A DNA stretch of 64,000 nt from Pectinatus sottacetonis. GTDB lineage: Bacteria > Bacillota > Negativicutes > Selenomonadales > Selenomonadaceae. Under the pieces are notes generated by a model that saw only the letters and a list, made by a program, of their open reading frames with translations, had not been told where the DNA came from and did not search any database. Of the stretch, positions 36,113-44,389 are shown piece by piece. The stretch covers positions 468,501 to 532,500 of the forward strand of contig NZ_WIQK01000001.1 in the NCBI RefSeq assembly GCF_015732155.1, read 5' to 3'. Position 1 is the stretch's first letter, and every line of letters begins with the position of its first letter. The position numbers were made by a program, and so were the translations under genes.

Positions 36113-39088
36113 ATGGATATTATTGAGAAAAAGTTTCAGAATAATTTGTTTGCAGGAATACAATCTAATGGTGTATATTTACAACCTGAACAGATTGTTG
36201 GAACATGGGGGAATGGCATTCATGATGGTAAATTACGTCCTGCGCAAATTGGGGCTGTGTGTGCTATAAAGTCTCGTTGGACAATAAAAGGGAATAATTC
36301 AACAATCGTCATGCCAACTGGAACTGGGAAAACAGAGACCATGTTAGCAGTAATAGTTGCTGGAAAAATTTTAAGATCTCTTGTTGTTGTACCGTCTGAT
36401 TTATTGCGCTCACAGCTATACGAAAAATTTAAAAATTTTGGCATTCTTTATCAGATTGGTGTATTAGATGATGATATTAAGACGCCGAATGTTTTGAAGT
36501 TAGAACATTCTACGAAAAATTTTGATGAATTTAAGCAGGCGATACTTCAATCGAATGTTATTATATCAACCATGTCGTTATTACAGCATTTATCATCACA
36601 GCAGGTGAATTTTTTAGCAGATAATGTTAATTTATTTATGGTGGATGAAGCGCACCATATTGCTTCTAGAACATGGGCTAATACAAAAAAATGGTTTTTA
36701 ACAAATAAAATTCTACAATTTACAGCTACGCCTTTTCGTGAAGACGGAGAAAAAGTAGATGGAACAATTATATACAATTTCCCATTATCTCTTGCTCAGG
36801 AGCAAGGATATTTTAAAAAAATCCAATTTGTATCAGTTGAAGAATATGATGACAGAAAAAGTGATCTGGCGATAGCAACAAAAGCGGTTTCACTTTTGAA
36901 AAAAGATATACAAGCAGAATATAAGCATATTTTGCTTGTAAGAGGAAATACGATTACTAGAGCCAATGAACTTTTTAAAATATACAACAAGAAGTTTTCA
37001 CAGTATCATCCTGTCTTAATTACAAATAAACAATCCAAAAAGGAGCAACAAGAAAATCTGTTGCTATTAAAATCATTAAAATCTAAAATTCTGGTTTGTG
37101 TTGATATGTTTGGGGAAGGAATTGATATTCCAAATTTAAAAATTGCAGCTATTCATGATAAATATAAATCAATGCCAATAACATTGCAATTTATAGGACG
37201 TTTTGCAAGAGCGGCAGATGGGGTTGGTAGTGCTAAAATTGTAGCTAATATTGCTGACGATAATATCGTGGAGGCAATAGAGGATCTTTATTCGCAGGAT
37301 GCTGATTGGAATAAGTTATTGCCACTTAAGGCCGATGAATTTATTGATAGCGAGATATCTTTACAAAAAATGGTTAGTGGTTTTCAAGGTAATGGGATAG
37401 ACAAACTAAATATTTCCCAAATAAGAACGAAGGTTAGCATGATTGCTTATAAGACTGTTGGTAAACAATGGCATCCTGATAATTGGATTCATATATTTAG
37501 TAGCGACAGTTGTAGACGCTTTATTAATCAAAAAGAAAAAATAATGATTATCGTAGAACCAACGGAAATTGGTGTAAAATGGACTAATCAGAAAGATTTT
37601 AATGATTTGGAATGGCATTTGTATATTATATATTGGAATTGTGAGAAAAATGTAGTTTTTCTTAATGCAACAGATAAGTCTAAAGGATATCGTTTAATCA
37701 AGGCTATTTTTGATGTAGAGCCGAAAACAATTAAATCTGATATAGTTTTCCGTAGCTTTAGCGGTATCAAACGATTGATGTTAGGAACAGTTGGCCTTAA
37801 TTCAGCTATTGATGGACCTGTACGGTATAAAATGTTTGCAGGGATAGATGTTGCGGAAGGAATATCTGAATCACAAAAAGCTAATTGTGTTAAGTCCAAT
37901 CTATTTGGGAACGGATATAATGGTAAAGGACGCATTAGCATAGGGGCATCATATAAAGGTACAATTTGGTCACGTTGGATAGAAAGCATTGATTTTTGGA
38001 AAAATTGGTGTAATCAGATTATTGATAAGGTACTTGATGTAAATATCGATGTTAAGGATATATTAAAAGGAGTTCTTACACGACAAATAATAAAAAAGTT
38101 ACCTTCAAGACCACCTTATCGGATTGATTGGCCATTTAGATTAGAGAACGAATGTAATGAAAATTTGTGGTTATCTAATACAGTAATAGATATTCCATTT
38201 TATGAAAGTAGTATTGAGTTGTGTTATAACGAAATTACTGATGAAAAAATAGTATTCAAAGTTTATACAGACGCGTTTGAGGAAAAAATTTCTTTTGTGA
38301 TAGAACCTGATGGTGAAAAATTATCTAGTATTTCTAACACAAAATTATTAATAAAAAACCGTCGTGAAAGCAAATCTTTGCTGGAGTTTTTTCGGGAGAA
38401 TTATCCGATAATTTGGTTTACTGATGGTTCATCACTACAAGGAAATAGTTATGTAAAAGTGCCAACCGATCAGCGTATACGTTTTCCTAAAAGTAATATT
38501 ATTCAGAGAAGTTGGCCTAGCACGATGGATATTACAGTGGAATCTCAATTGGATAAGGCAACTCATGCTAAGAAACCGGAATCTATACAATATTGTATGA
38601 TTGATATACTGAAAAATATGAATAAATATGAAATCATTTTTGATGATGATGGAGCAGGAGAAATAGCAGATATCGTTGCGATATATGAGGATCAGGGAAA
38701 TCATATGGTAGTATTTGATTTATTTCATTGTAAATATGCTCATGCTAAAAAAACAGGAGCACGAGTTAGTGATTTATATGAGGTTTGTGGGCAGGCTGAA
38801 AAATCTATAACATGGGCACAGCAATTAACTATGCTATTGGAGCGTATGAAATATCGAGAAAGGCAACGTAGCACTACAGCTAATCCGTCAAGATTTGAGG
38901 TCGGTAATTTGCATGAATTATCTATAATGCATAAAAAAGCATTAAGGAAAAAAATGAAAATGAACATTTATATTGTTCAACCAGGAGTGCAAGCAGATAA
39001 AATAACACAAGATATGGATTATATCTTATCTACAGCTCATTCATATTGTATGGATACATTTGGAATTGATTTGAAATTAATATGTTAG
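36113..39088 (+). CDS. SF2 helicase with C-terminal nuclease-like domain
   Basis: A 991-residue protein. The helicase core has Walker A MPTGTGKTE (about 67-75), DEAH (about 179-182), motif III FTATPFRED and motif VI LQFIGRFARAADG. The middle region (400-800) has no recognised domain. Near the C-terminus GEIADIVAIYE (about 848) and VVFDLFHCKYA (about 868) form a D…(D/H)-x-K pattern like a PD-(D/E)XK nuclease. It could be the Res-like motor of the preceding methyltransferase or an independent defence protein. AAGGAGGCGG precedes the ATG. Very AT-rich. Confidence 0.8.
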   Translation: MDIIEKKFQNNLFAGIQSNGVYLQPEQIVGTWGNGIHDGKLRPAQIGAVCAIKSRWTIKGNNSTIVMPTGTGKTETMLAVIVAGKILRSLVVVPSDLLRSQLYEKFKNFGILYQIGVLDDDIKTPNVLKLEHSTKNFDEFKQAILQSNVIISTMSLLQHLSSQQVNFLADNVNLFMVDEAHHIASRTWANTKKWFLTNKILQFTATPFREDGEKVDGTIIYNFPLSLAQEQGYFKKIQFVSVEEYDDRKSDLAIATKAVSLLKKDIQAEYKHILLVRGNTITRANELFKIYNKKFSQYHPVLITNKQSKKEQQENLLLLKSLKSKILVCVDMFGEGIDIPNLKIAAIHDKYKSMPITLQFIGRFARAADGVGSAKIVANIADDNIVEAIEDLYSQDADWNKLLPLKADEFIDSEISLQKMVSGFQGNGIDKLNISQIRTKVSMIAYKTVGKQWHPDNWIHIFSSDSCRRFINQKEKIMIIVEPTEIGVKWTNQKDFNDLEWHLYIIYWNCEKNVVFLNATDKSKGYRLIKAIFDVEPKTIKSDIVFRSFSGIKRLMLGTVGLNSAIDGPVRYKMFAGIDVAEGISESQKANCVKSNLFGNGYNGKGRISIGASYKGTIWSRWIESIDFWKNWCNQIIDKVLDVNIDVKDILKGVLTRQIIKKLPSRPPYRIDWPFRLENECNENLWLSNTVIDIPFYESSIELCYNEITDEKIVFKVYTDAFEEKISFVIEPDGEKLSSISNTKLLIKNRRESKSLLEFFRENYPIIWFTDGSSLQGNSYVKVPTDQRIRFPKSNIIQRSWPSTMDITVESQLDKATHAKKPESIQYCMIDILKNMNKYEIIFDDDGAGEIADIVAIYEDQGNHMVVFDLFHCKYAHAKKTGARVSDLYEVCGQAEKSITWAQQLTMLLERMKYRERQRSTTANPSRFEVGNLHELSIMHKKALRKKMKMNIYIVQPGVQADKITQDMDYILSTAHSYCMDTFGIDLKLIC

Positions 39089-39138
39089 GTTAGTAATATT
39101 AAATACAACATAAGTAGTGCCATTTCAGGGTTAAACTG

Positions 39139-39297
39139 GACATATTCCCAAGAACGGATAAAAGCACAAAATGCCGTGGACTTGTTTCCGAGGACGAATG
39201 GGTGTTAAAAACACACTGAAAATACATCCGAAACATCAAAATGAGCTCTTGGAACCACGTCGAGGCTGTAGCATTGATACAACGCCGTACTATGTAG
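39139..39297 (+). pseudogene. Possible rumA/rlmCD 3'-end relic, copy B (island border)
   Basis: GACATATTCCCAAGAACG reads DIFPRT; about 105 bases later CACGTCGAGGCTGTA… reads HVEAVALIQRRTM-stop, a typical RumA C-terminus. Downstream bases (CTTAATTTCCGGTACTTC) also resemble those after copy A. Copy A lies 9.1 kb upstream at 29981. The two blocks share order and many bases but are clearly diverged, so they are not a recent duplication. The rest of 39298-39493 shows no gene. Confidence 0.45.
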
Positions 39298-39493
39298 AAA
39301 TCCTTAATTTCCGGTACTTCTACCGCCATTGCATATTTGTAAAAAAAGATGGTTTTGAACGCAAAAAGGTCATTAAGGACTACATCAATGTCTCGGTAGT
39401 TATCAACCTAGTATGAGTAGACACAAGAAATCACCTATTTTGTCGGAAGCAAAGATTTTCATTCTACAATAAATAATGAGTTTATTAATTATT

Positions 39494-39526
39494 AGACGTT
39501 CAATATTCGTATTGGGCGTCTTTTTG
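39494..39526 (+). terminator. Rho-independent terminator
   Basis: AGACGTTCAATA and TATTGGGCGTCT form a 12-pair stem (two G-U pairs) with the loop TTCG, followed by TTTTT. It could serve the helicase transcript. Confidence 0.75.
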
Positions 39527-39560
39527 TATATGAGAAGTAAGCGCTTAATAAAACAATGGA

Positions 39561-41438
39561 ATCGAGTAGGAGGTCACTCATTAATTGAATGACCGACCTC
39601 TCACACCACCGTACTTACTGTTCAGTATACGGCGGTTCAATAATTTAACGTGAATGAAACATCTCATATTTCTTGGCTATATTCATATAACCAAGCGACT
39701 CAAGATATTTATCTGTTAGTGTTTTGCCTAATATTGGACTGTTTGCGATGCGCCAGTACCCCAGTCTTGTATTGGCATACTCCCACGCCTTGCCTTTGTA
39801 CAATCCTAATCGATTCAGATTTTTAAATCTCGCGGAAATTTTCTTCCACTGTTTCCACAGATACATTCTCAATCTACGCCTAATCCACTGGTTTAAATCT
39901 TGTATTCTGCTGCGCATATCGCTTATGGAAAAGTAATTAAGCCAGCCTATTGTATAATTTTTTAATTCAAGCAAGATGCTTTCTATTGACCGGCCGCGAC
40001 TGCGGCCGGTTATTTCTTTCACCTTTTGCTTGAATTTCCGGATTACATTTTGGTGTGGCCTGATTCCTATTTTCCCTACTACTTTGTGCAGAGAAAATCC
40101 TAAAAACTTTTCCCGCAATGGGCTGCCTATTTTACTTTTCTTCCGGTTGACTTTTAGTTTCAGTTTTCCTTCAAGATAGTTTATACAGCTCTCCATTACA
40201 CGTTTTGCCGCTCTTGGCGTTTTTACATAGATGTTACAGTCATCGGCGTATCTTACAAATTTATGTCCCCTGCTTTCTAGCAGTTTGTCAAATTTTGTAA
40301 GATAGATGTTAGACAGTAATGGTGACAGGTTTCCTCCCTGCGGCGTTCCTGCCATTGTCGGGCTTATTATTCCGCCTTCCATTACTCCGCTCTTTAAATA
40401 TTTTCGGATGAGTGCTATTGCGCGCTCATCCTGTATTTCTTCTCGGAGCATGTTTATGAGCATGTCATGATTTACCGTGTCAAAGTACTGTGCAAGGTCA
40501 AGGTCCACTATTTTAGTGTATCCTTCTTTATAATAGGCTTCCGCCTGTTTTATGGCCAGGTGCGCACTCTTTCCCGGTCTGAATCCATAACTGTTGTCTG
40601 AGAATGTCTGTTCGAAAATTGGCTGTAGTACCTGCATTATTGCTTGTTGTATTACTCTGTCCAGTACTGTTGGTATGCCAAGCTTTCTTTTCCCTCCGTC
40701 TGGCTTAGGTATTTCTACCCGCCGTACCGGCTGTGGTTTATATTTCCCGTTCTTTAGCGATTCAAGGAATTCTTCCTTATGTTCTTTTAACCATCCGTAC
40801 ATTTCGTCAACTTTCATGCCATCTACTCCGGCTGCGCCTTTCTTTCGCTTTACCCTGAGATAGGCTTCATTGAGATTTGCCGGACTTAGGATTATTTCTA
40901 ACAGGTTCACACGGTTCTTTGTTGCAGTTCCCAGCGATGTCATGCTCTGCGCTCCCTTGCTACTATCTGTTTCCAACATACCCTTACAAGGGCAGTCCAT
41001 TTTATTGGTTTTCTGCTTTCTTTGCATGACTTCTCCTCCCTCTGCCCAAGAACGCTATTATTGTTCGGTCCTTCCTGGATTTCTTCCAGTACTATGACCT
41101 CAGCTGACTTCTCACGATAAATCTTATTTCAACCATGTTTCAATTTTATTTCTGCATGTCCGCGAGACCTCCCCGGGTAAGAACGCAGTCTTTCTCTCCA
41201 TCCATCTGCCACATTTACAGGATTGGCCTCGAATAGTTTTGGGCTTTGGTTTGTCTAGCAACCTTACCCGGTTACTCCTGCCTTATATGTGATTTCTGTT
41301 CGTCAGACCAGAGATTTGCCGCTGGCTTCCTTTAGATTCCACCTCGCGATGGACACCCTTGCCTTAAGCTATGTGCTTGGCACTATTAACCTGCACTCGG
41401 GACTTTCACCCGTTAGACTGCGCCCATGCCGGGCACAC
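39561..41438 (-). mobile_element. Group II intron, class C
   Basis: On the minus strand the element starts at 41438 with GTGTGCCCGGCATGGGCGCA, almost identical to the start of the Oceanobacillus iheyensis group IIC intron. It also shares GGGTGAAAGTCCCG, CGCAAGGGTGTCC-like and GGGGAGGTCT segments with it. Domain V is the GAACCGCCGTATACTGAACA…TACGGTGGT hairpin near 39610-39645, and domain VI follows with the 3' end near 39561. It encodes the reverse transcriptase at 39645-41027. Directly upstream in transcript sense lies a strong hairpin plus TTTCTGC, the usual class C target. Confidence 0.88.
39645..41027 (-). CDS. ltrA: Group II intron reverse transcriptase/maturase
   Basis: A 460-residue protein. 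The reverse transcriptase domain includes LGIPTVLDRVIQQAIMQVLQPIFE, NSYGFRPGKSAHLAI, VDLDLAQYFDTVNHD, AGTPQGGNLSPLLSNIYL and the catalytic FVRYADDCNIY. The maturase X domain follows (IESILLELKNYTIGWLNYFSI, RRRLRMYLWKQWK). No HNH endonuclease domain follows, as expected for class C. It assists splicing and copies the intron into new sites. Confidence 0.92.
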   Translation of the reverse strand: MQRKQKTNKMDCPCKGMLETDSSKGAQSMTSLGTATKNRVNLLEIILSPANLNEAYLRVKRKKGAAGVDGMKVDEMYGWLKEHKEEFLESLKNGKYKPQPVRRVEIPKPDGGKRKLGIPTVLDRVIQQAIMQVLQPIFEQTFSDNSYGFRPGKSAHLAIKQAEAYYKEGYTKIVDLDLAQYFDTVNHDMLINMLREEIQDERAIALIRKYLKSGVMEGGIISPTMAGTPQGGNLSPLLSNIYLTKFDKLLESRGHKFVRYADDCNIYVKTPRAAKRVMESCINYLEGKLKLKVNRKKSKIGSPLREKFLGFSLHKVVGKIGIRPHQNVIRKFKQKVKEITGRSRGRSIESILLELKNYTIGWLNYFSISDMRSRIQDLNQWIRRRLRMYLWKQWKKISARFKNLNRLGLYKGKAWEYANTRLGYWRIANSPILGKTLTDKYLESLGYMNIAKKYEMFHSR

Positions 41439-41447
41439 TAGCAGAAA

Positions 41448-41485
41448 GACCGGTAAATTCATAGCAATTTATGAATTTACCGGTC
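41448..41485 (-). terminator. Strong hairpin just upstream of the group II intron
   Basis: GACCGGTAAATTCATA and TATGAATTTACCGGTC form a perfect 16-pair stem with a 6-base loop. On the minus strand it is followed by TTTCTGCTAG and then the intron. It touches the stop codon of the IS66-type tnpB gene, so it may be that transcript's terminator. Class C introns prefer such sites. Confidence 0.7.
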
Positions 41486-41840
41486 ATATACAATTTTTAG
41501 CGGTTATTTTCTTTACAGCTTTAGGCTGGTTTATGCATAAACCTTCCAGCAGCCAGCGTAATTGCTGCCGGCTTAAATCCAGTACTTCTTCAGGTGTATC
41601 CGGCCACTGGAATTTGCCATTTTCCAGCCGTTTATATAAAAGGACAAAACCGTCACCTTCAAATAATAATGCTTTAAGCCGGTCGTGTTTCCTGCCGCTG
41701 AATAAAAACAAACTCTTGTCAAACGGATCCATCTTGAATTTTTGCTGTACTAAACAGCAAAGACCATCTATTGACTTTCTCATATCCGTATGACCACAGG
41801 CTATATAAATATGTTCTACTGAAGATATGTCACCGAGCAT
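41484..41840 (-). CDS. tnpB: IS66 accessory protein TnpB (second element, partial IS)
   Basis: A 118-residue IS66 Orf2 protein (HIYIACGHTDMRKSIDGLCCLVQQKF … FLFSGRKHDRLKALLFEGDGFVLLYKRLENGKFQWPDTPEEV). It is about half identical to the copy at 15784 but AT-rich, hence from a different element. It overlaps its tnpA by 11 bases. The transposase gene tnpC that should follow is missing and the hairpin and group II intron occupy its place, so the element is incomplete. Confidence 0.85.
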   Translation of the reverse strand: MLGDISSVEHIYIACGHTDMRKSIDGLCCLVQQKFKMDPFDKSLFLFSGRKHDRLKALLFEGDGFVLLYKRLENGKFQWPDTPEEVLDLSRQQLRWLLEGLCINQPKAVKKITAKNCI

Positions 41841-42153
41841 ACTTCTGTTCCATTTTTATAAATAACGCCAGCGTTTCTTCCAGATATTGAGGGCGTATAT
41901 TATCCCGTGTTTCCAAGCAAAAATCACCATAGCGAATGATGATTTTTGCTGGAACAGCTGCTGATTTTAACGAGCAGGCACCCGAAATATTAACAGGAAC
42001 AATAGCACCTACTAAAGACTTAGCTGCTTCATTACGGATTATTTTCTGCCAATAATAATAACTTTTTACGTTTAAACCATACTTTTCACAAAAAGATTTT
42101 ACTGTAAGATTGCTGCCCGCTCGCTCTTTCAAATACTTCCGCCATTGCTGCAA
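41830..42153 (-). CDS. tnpA: IS66 accessory protein TnpA (second element)
   Basis: A 107-residue helix-turn-helix protein (MQQWRKYLKERAGSNLTVKSFCEKYGLNVKSYYYWQKIIRNEAA) typical of IS66 OrfA. It starts the remnant tnpA-tnpB pair. Upstream, at about 42207-42232, three near-perfect copies of TTTTTCGAG stand in tandem. The 262 bases between it and the Fic gene hold no other feature. Confidence 0.8.
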   Translation of the reverse strand: MQQWRKYLKERAGSNLTVKSFCEKYGLNVKSYYYWQKIIRNEAAKSLVGAIVPVNISGACSLKSAAVPAKIIIRYGDFCLETRDNIRPQYLEETLALFIKMEQKYAR

Positions 42154-42415
42154 ACGATATTGTCTTGTTAATTCTTTAGTACTTATGAGAAAATCCCCCT
42201 TTAGACTTTTTCGAGTTTTTCGAGTTTTTCGACCTGCTTTGAAAACTCTAAAGAAATTATCTCATGTTTGAGGTATGTTTTATAGCCACTGCTTTATTTT
42301 GCGGTTACTATGAGAAAACCACGCGATGTGTCCTGCTTTGGTTTAATTATCTTTTTATGGTAACCATTTTTCACTGTTTGCTTCTGGATTGATACGAGAG
42401 CCTGGCGGGACGGTT

Positions 42416-43135
42416 TTACTTCTGGAAAATGTTTTGGACGACAAATTCTTGCTCGTTTTCATGAACAAAAGCTTGGATGCGTTCTATTTCTTTTTGTTGC
42501 AGTCCCTTTGAAAAATTGATAAGTCCCGCTAAGTTTTCCGTATTGAGATAGTTGATGTATTTTTTCTTTTCTTCTACAGGAATGACAATGGGCGGCACTT
42601 TCATCTGAAGGCAGCTATAGACCATTAAAGCCCGTCCAACGCGCCCGTTTCCGTCTGGAAAAGGATGAATGTGTTCAAACTGGATATGCTGCCGACAGAT
42701 TCCCTCTACCATTTCATCATTGCTTTTGGCCTGTTCTAATTGATACTTCAAATTTTGCCGCCAATTTTCTAGCTCGGTTGGTACAAGGTAAGGAGGTATT
42801 GTCTCAAAGTTAGCTCCAACAATCATGTTCTGGCGAACTTTAAATTTACCCGGAACGGATTCAATTGCTTCATGACAAAGAATCGCATGTATAGATTGAA
42901 TATATTCCAGAGAGATTTCTGTTTTAAGCCTTAAATCTTCCAGCATTTTAGGGACATACGTTTTGTAATTTAATACCTCATGGAGTTCACGCATATCCAT
43001 AGGCCGTGGCACGTAGCCATCAATCAGAATGCTTTTCGTTTCACCCTGGGTAAGGCTGTTTCCTTCAATGGCAGTACTGTGGTGAGCCATTCTTACCATA
43101 AGGTCATTAAAATAATCTTGCGATAAATACAACAT
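42416..43135 (-). CDS. Fic family protein (probable AMP transferase)
   Basis: A 239-residue Fic protein. The catalytic loop HIHPFPDGNGRVGR fits HPFx(D/E)GNGRxxR exactly. An N-terminal inhibitory helix motif HSTAIEGNSLT is present at about residues 18-28, the (S/T)xxxE(G/N) pattern that keeps Fic enzymes inactive. It would attach AMP to a target protein when released. It lies 20 bases downstream of an XRE regulator gene and forms an operon with it, similar to toxin-antitoxin arrangements. Confidence 0.88.
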   Translation of the reverse strand: MLYLSQDYFNDLMVRMAHHSTAIEGNSLTQGETKSILIDGYVPRPMDMRELHEVLNYKTYVPKMLEDLRLKTEISLEYIQSIHAILCHEAIESVPGKFKVRQNMIVGANFETIPPYLVPTELENWRQNLKYQLEQAKSNDEMVEGICRQHIQFEHIHPFPDGNGRVGRALMVYSCLQMKVPPIVIPVEEKKKYINYLNTENLAGLINFSKGLQQKEIERIQAFVHENEQEFVVQNIFQK

Positions 43136-43155
43136 TTGATCGTCTCCTTTCCCAA

Positions 43156-43563
43156 TTATTTAGAATCAGATTTCTTTAGCGATTTGGCATACAGCTCAAG
43201 CCATTGACGGCAAAAACGTAATTCTTCATAGGAAAGAGAACCCAAAATTTTATTGATTTGAATTTTTTCCCAGTTTAACGCAGTATTGGTCACCGTTATT
43301 TCTGATAGTTCTTTTTTAGGTGTTTCCCCATAAAGCAACCAATAGAGATCAAAGCCCATTTTCCCGATTTTTTGTATGATATCGGCCGACGGCATGCCTC
43401 TATCAAGTTCAATGGCCGAAAGAGCAGATTGACTGATGCCTAATTCTTTGGCAAATTCCGTTTGTGATTTATCATAGTAGCCGCGCACCACACGGATTCG
43501 CTGCGCTAGGGTTTCTTTATTCATTTGTTTTAGATCATCTATCTTTTTTTGCGGACGATTCAT
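43156..43563 (-). CDS. XRE family transcriptional regulator paired with Fic
   Basis: A 135-residue protein with a helix-turn-helix XRE domain (LAQRIRVVRGYYDKSQTEFAKELGISQSALSAIELDRGMPSADIIQKI) and a short C-terminal region (LGSLSYEELRFCRQWLELYAKSL). It probably represses its own operon through the palindrome at 43588-43622. ATG at 43563 follows TGAGGTAG on the minus strand. Confidence 0.82.
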   Translation of the reverse strand: MNRPQKKIDDLKQMNKETLAQRIRVVRGYYDKSQTEFAKELGISQSALSAIELDRGMPSADIIQKIGKMGFDLYWLLYGETPKKELSEITVTNTALNWEKIQINKILGSLSYEELRFCRQWLELYAKSLKKSDSK

Positions 43564-43587
43564 CAAAGACTACCTCACAATTATCAG

Positions 43588-43622
43588 ATATGTGGTAAAC
43601 ATAAATATATTTTACCACATAT
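43588..43622. promoter_or_regulatory. Palindromic operator between divergent genes
   Basis: ATATGTGGTAAA (43588-43599) and TTTACCACATAT (43611-43622) are perfect inverted repeats separated by 11 AT-rich bases. The site lies 25 bases before the XRE start and 24 bases before a truncated divergent gene. It is the likely binding site of the XRE regulator. Confidence 0.65.
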
Positions 43623-43645
43623 AGAGTAAAAAGGAAGTGTATACT

Positions 43646-43726
43646 TTGAAAAAACTCTTTATTGCCAAAAACCCGGATATAAGGAAGGCACTGGATTGTC
43701 AACACTTTGTCGAACACTTTTTATAA
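43646..43726 (+). pseudogene. Start of a divergent gene cut by an IS3 remnant
   Basis: TTG at 43646 behind AAAAGGAAG opens MKKLFIAKNPDIRKALDCQHF…, but from 43697 (TGTCAACACTTTGTCG) the sequence belongs to an IS3 end. Only about 17 native codons remain. The gene shared the operator with the Fic operon; identity unknown. Confidence 0.4.
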
Positions 43727-44290
43727 GGTCAATTTTCTAAATTCCACCGGAGTCATATAATTTAATGATCCATGAATTCTATTATTGTTAAACCATTTCA
43801 CATAACTCTTTAATTCGTACCGCAACTGGCTCAAACTGTCAAAATTGCGTCCATAAACAAATTCCGTTTTAAATATTTTTAACGTCGCCTCGGCAACAGC
43901 ATTGTCATACGGACACCCCTTCATACTCAAAGATCGTTTAATTTCAAATGTAGTGATTACTTTTTCAAGCAGTTCATTTTTAAATTCACTGCCTCTGTCT
44001 GAGTGAAATATTTGGATTTTTCGCAAATCTGTTTTTACTGTTGCAAAGGCATCATATACCAATTGAGCATTTTTATGCACGCCAGCACTATAACCAATAA
44101 TTTCCCGGTTAAATAAATCTACCAGCACACACGCGTAATTTCATTTGTAGTTTACTCTAACATATATCAAATCACTTACAACTACAGATAAGGCCTCTGA
44201 CCGTTAAATTCCCGGTTCAATTCATTCTTTACAGGATCTTCATTGTATTTTTGAATTTGGAAAGTTGTGCTATTTACTGCGTTGTGGACA
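43697..44290 (-). mobile_element. IS3-family remnant
   Basis: The end TGTCAACACTTTGTCGAACA is followed by the 3' half of an orfB on the minus strand. The upstream part is degenerate: TAGTTTACTCTAACATATATC on the plus strand corresponds to a broken YVRVNY region. OrfA is missing. The other border, near GTTGTGGACA at about 44281, is not certain. Confidence 0.65.
43721..44128 (-). pseudogene. IS3 transposase OrfB, C-terminal half
   Basis: It encodes VDLFNREIIGYSAG, IFHSDRGSEFKNELL (second catalytic Asp), SMKGCPYDNAVAEATLKIFKTEF (catalytic Glu) and NNNRIHGSLNYMTPVEFR. The first catalytic Asp region is lost through stop codons further upstream. Not functional. Confidence 0.8.
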
Positions 44291-44320
44291 GGCAATCTTC
44301 TCGTTGATGTTGAATTGAAG

Positions 44321-44368
44321 AGTAAAAATCAATTTTACTTGATAAAAATTAATACATCTGGTTATACT
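44321..44368 (+). promoter_or_regulatory. Promoter and operator of the second AbiE-like locus
   Basis: AGTAAAA (44321-44327) and TTTTACT (44333-44339) form an inverted repeat. It abuts a promoter with TTGATA (44339-44344), 18 bases, TATACT (44363-44368). The antitoxin ATG is at 44390. Autoregulation by the antitoxin is inferred by analogy with AbiEi. Confidence 0.5.
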
Positions 44369-44389
44369 GAAAGTGTGGAGGTGATATAG

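Noticed and set aside
39171-39416. Plus-strand frame of 81 codons starting MPWTCFRGRMG
   Set aside because: It runs through the presumed rumA relic in the wrong frame; the frame with HVEAVALIQRRTM is the meaningful one.
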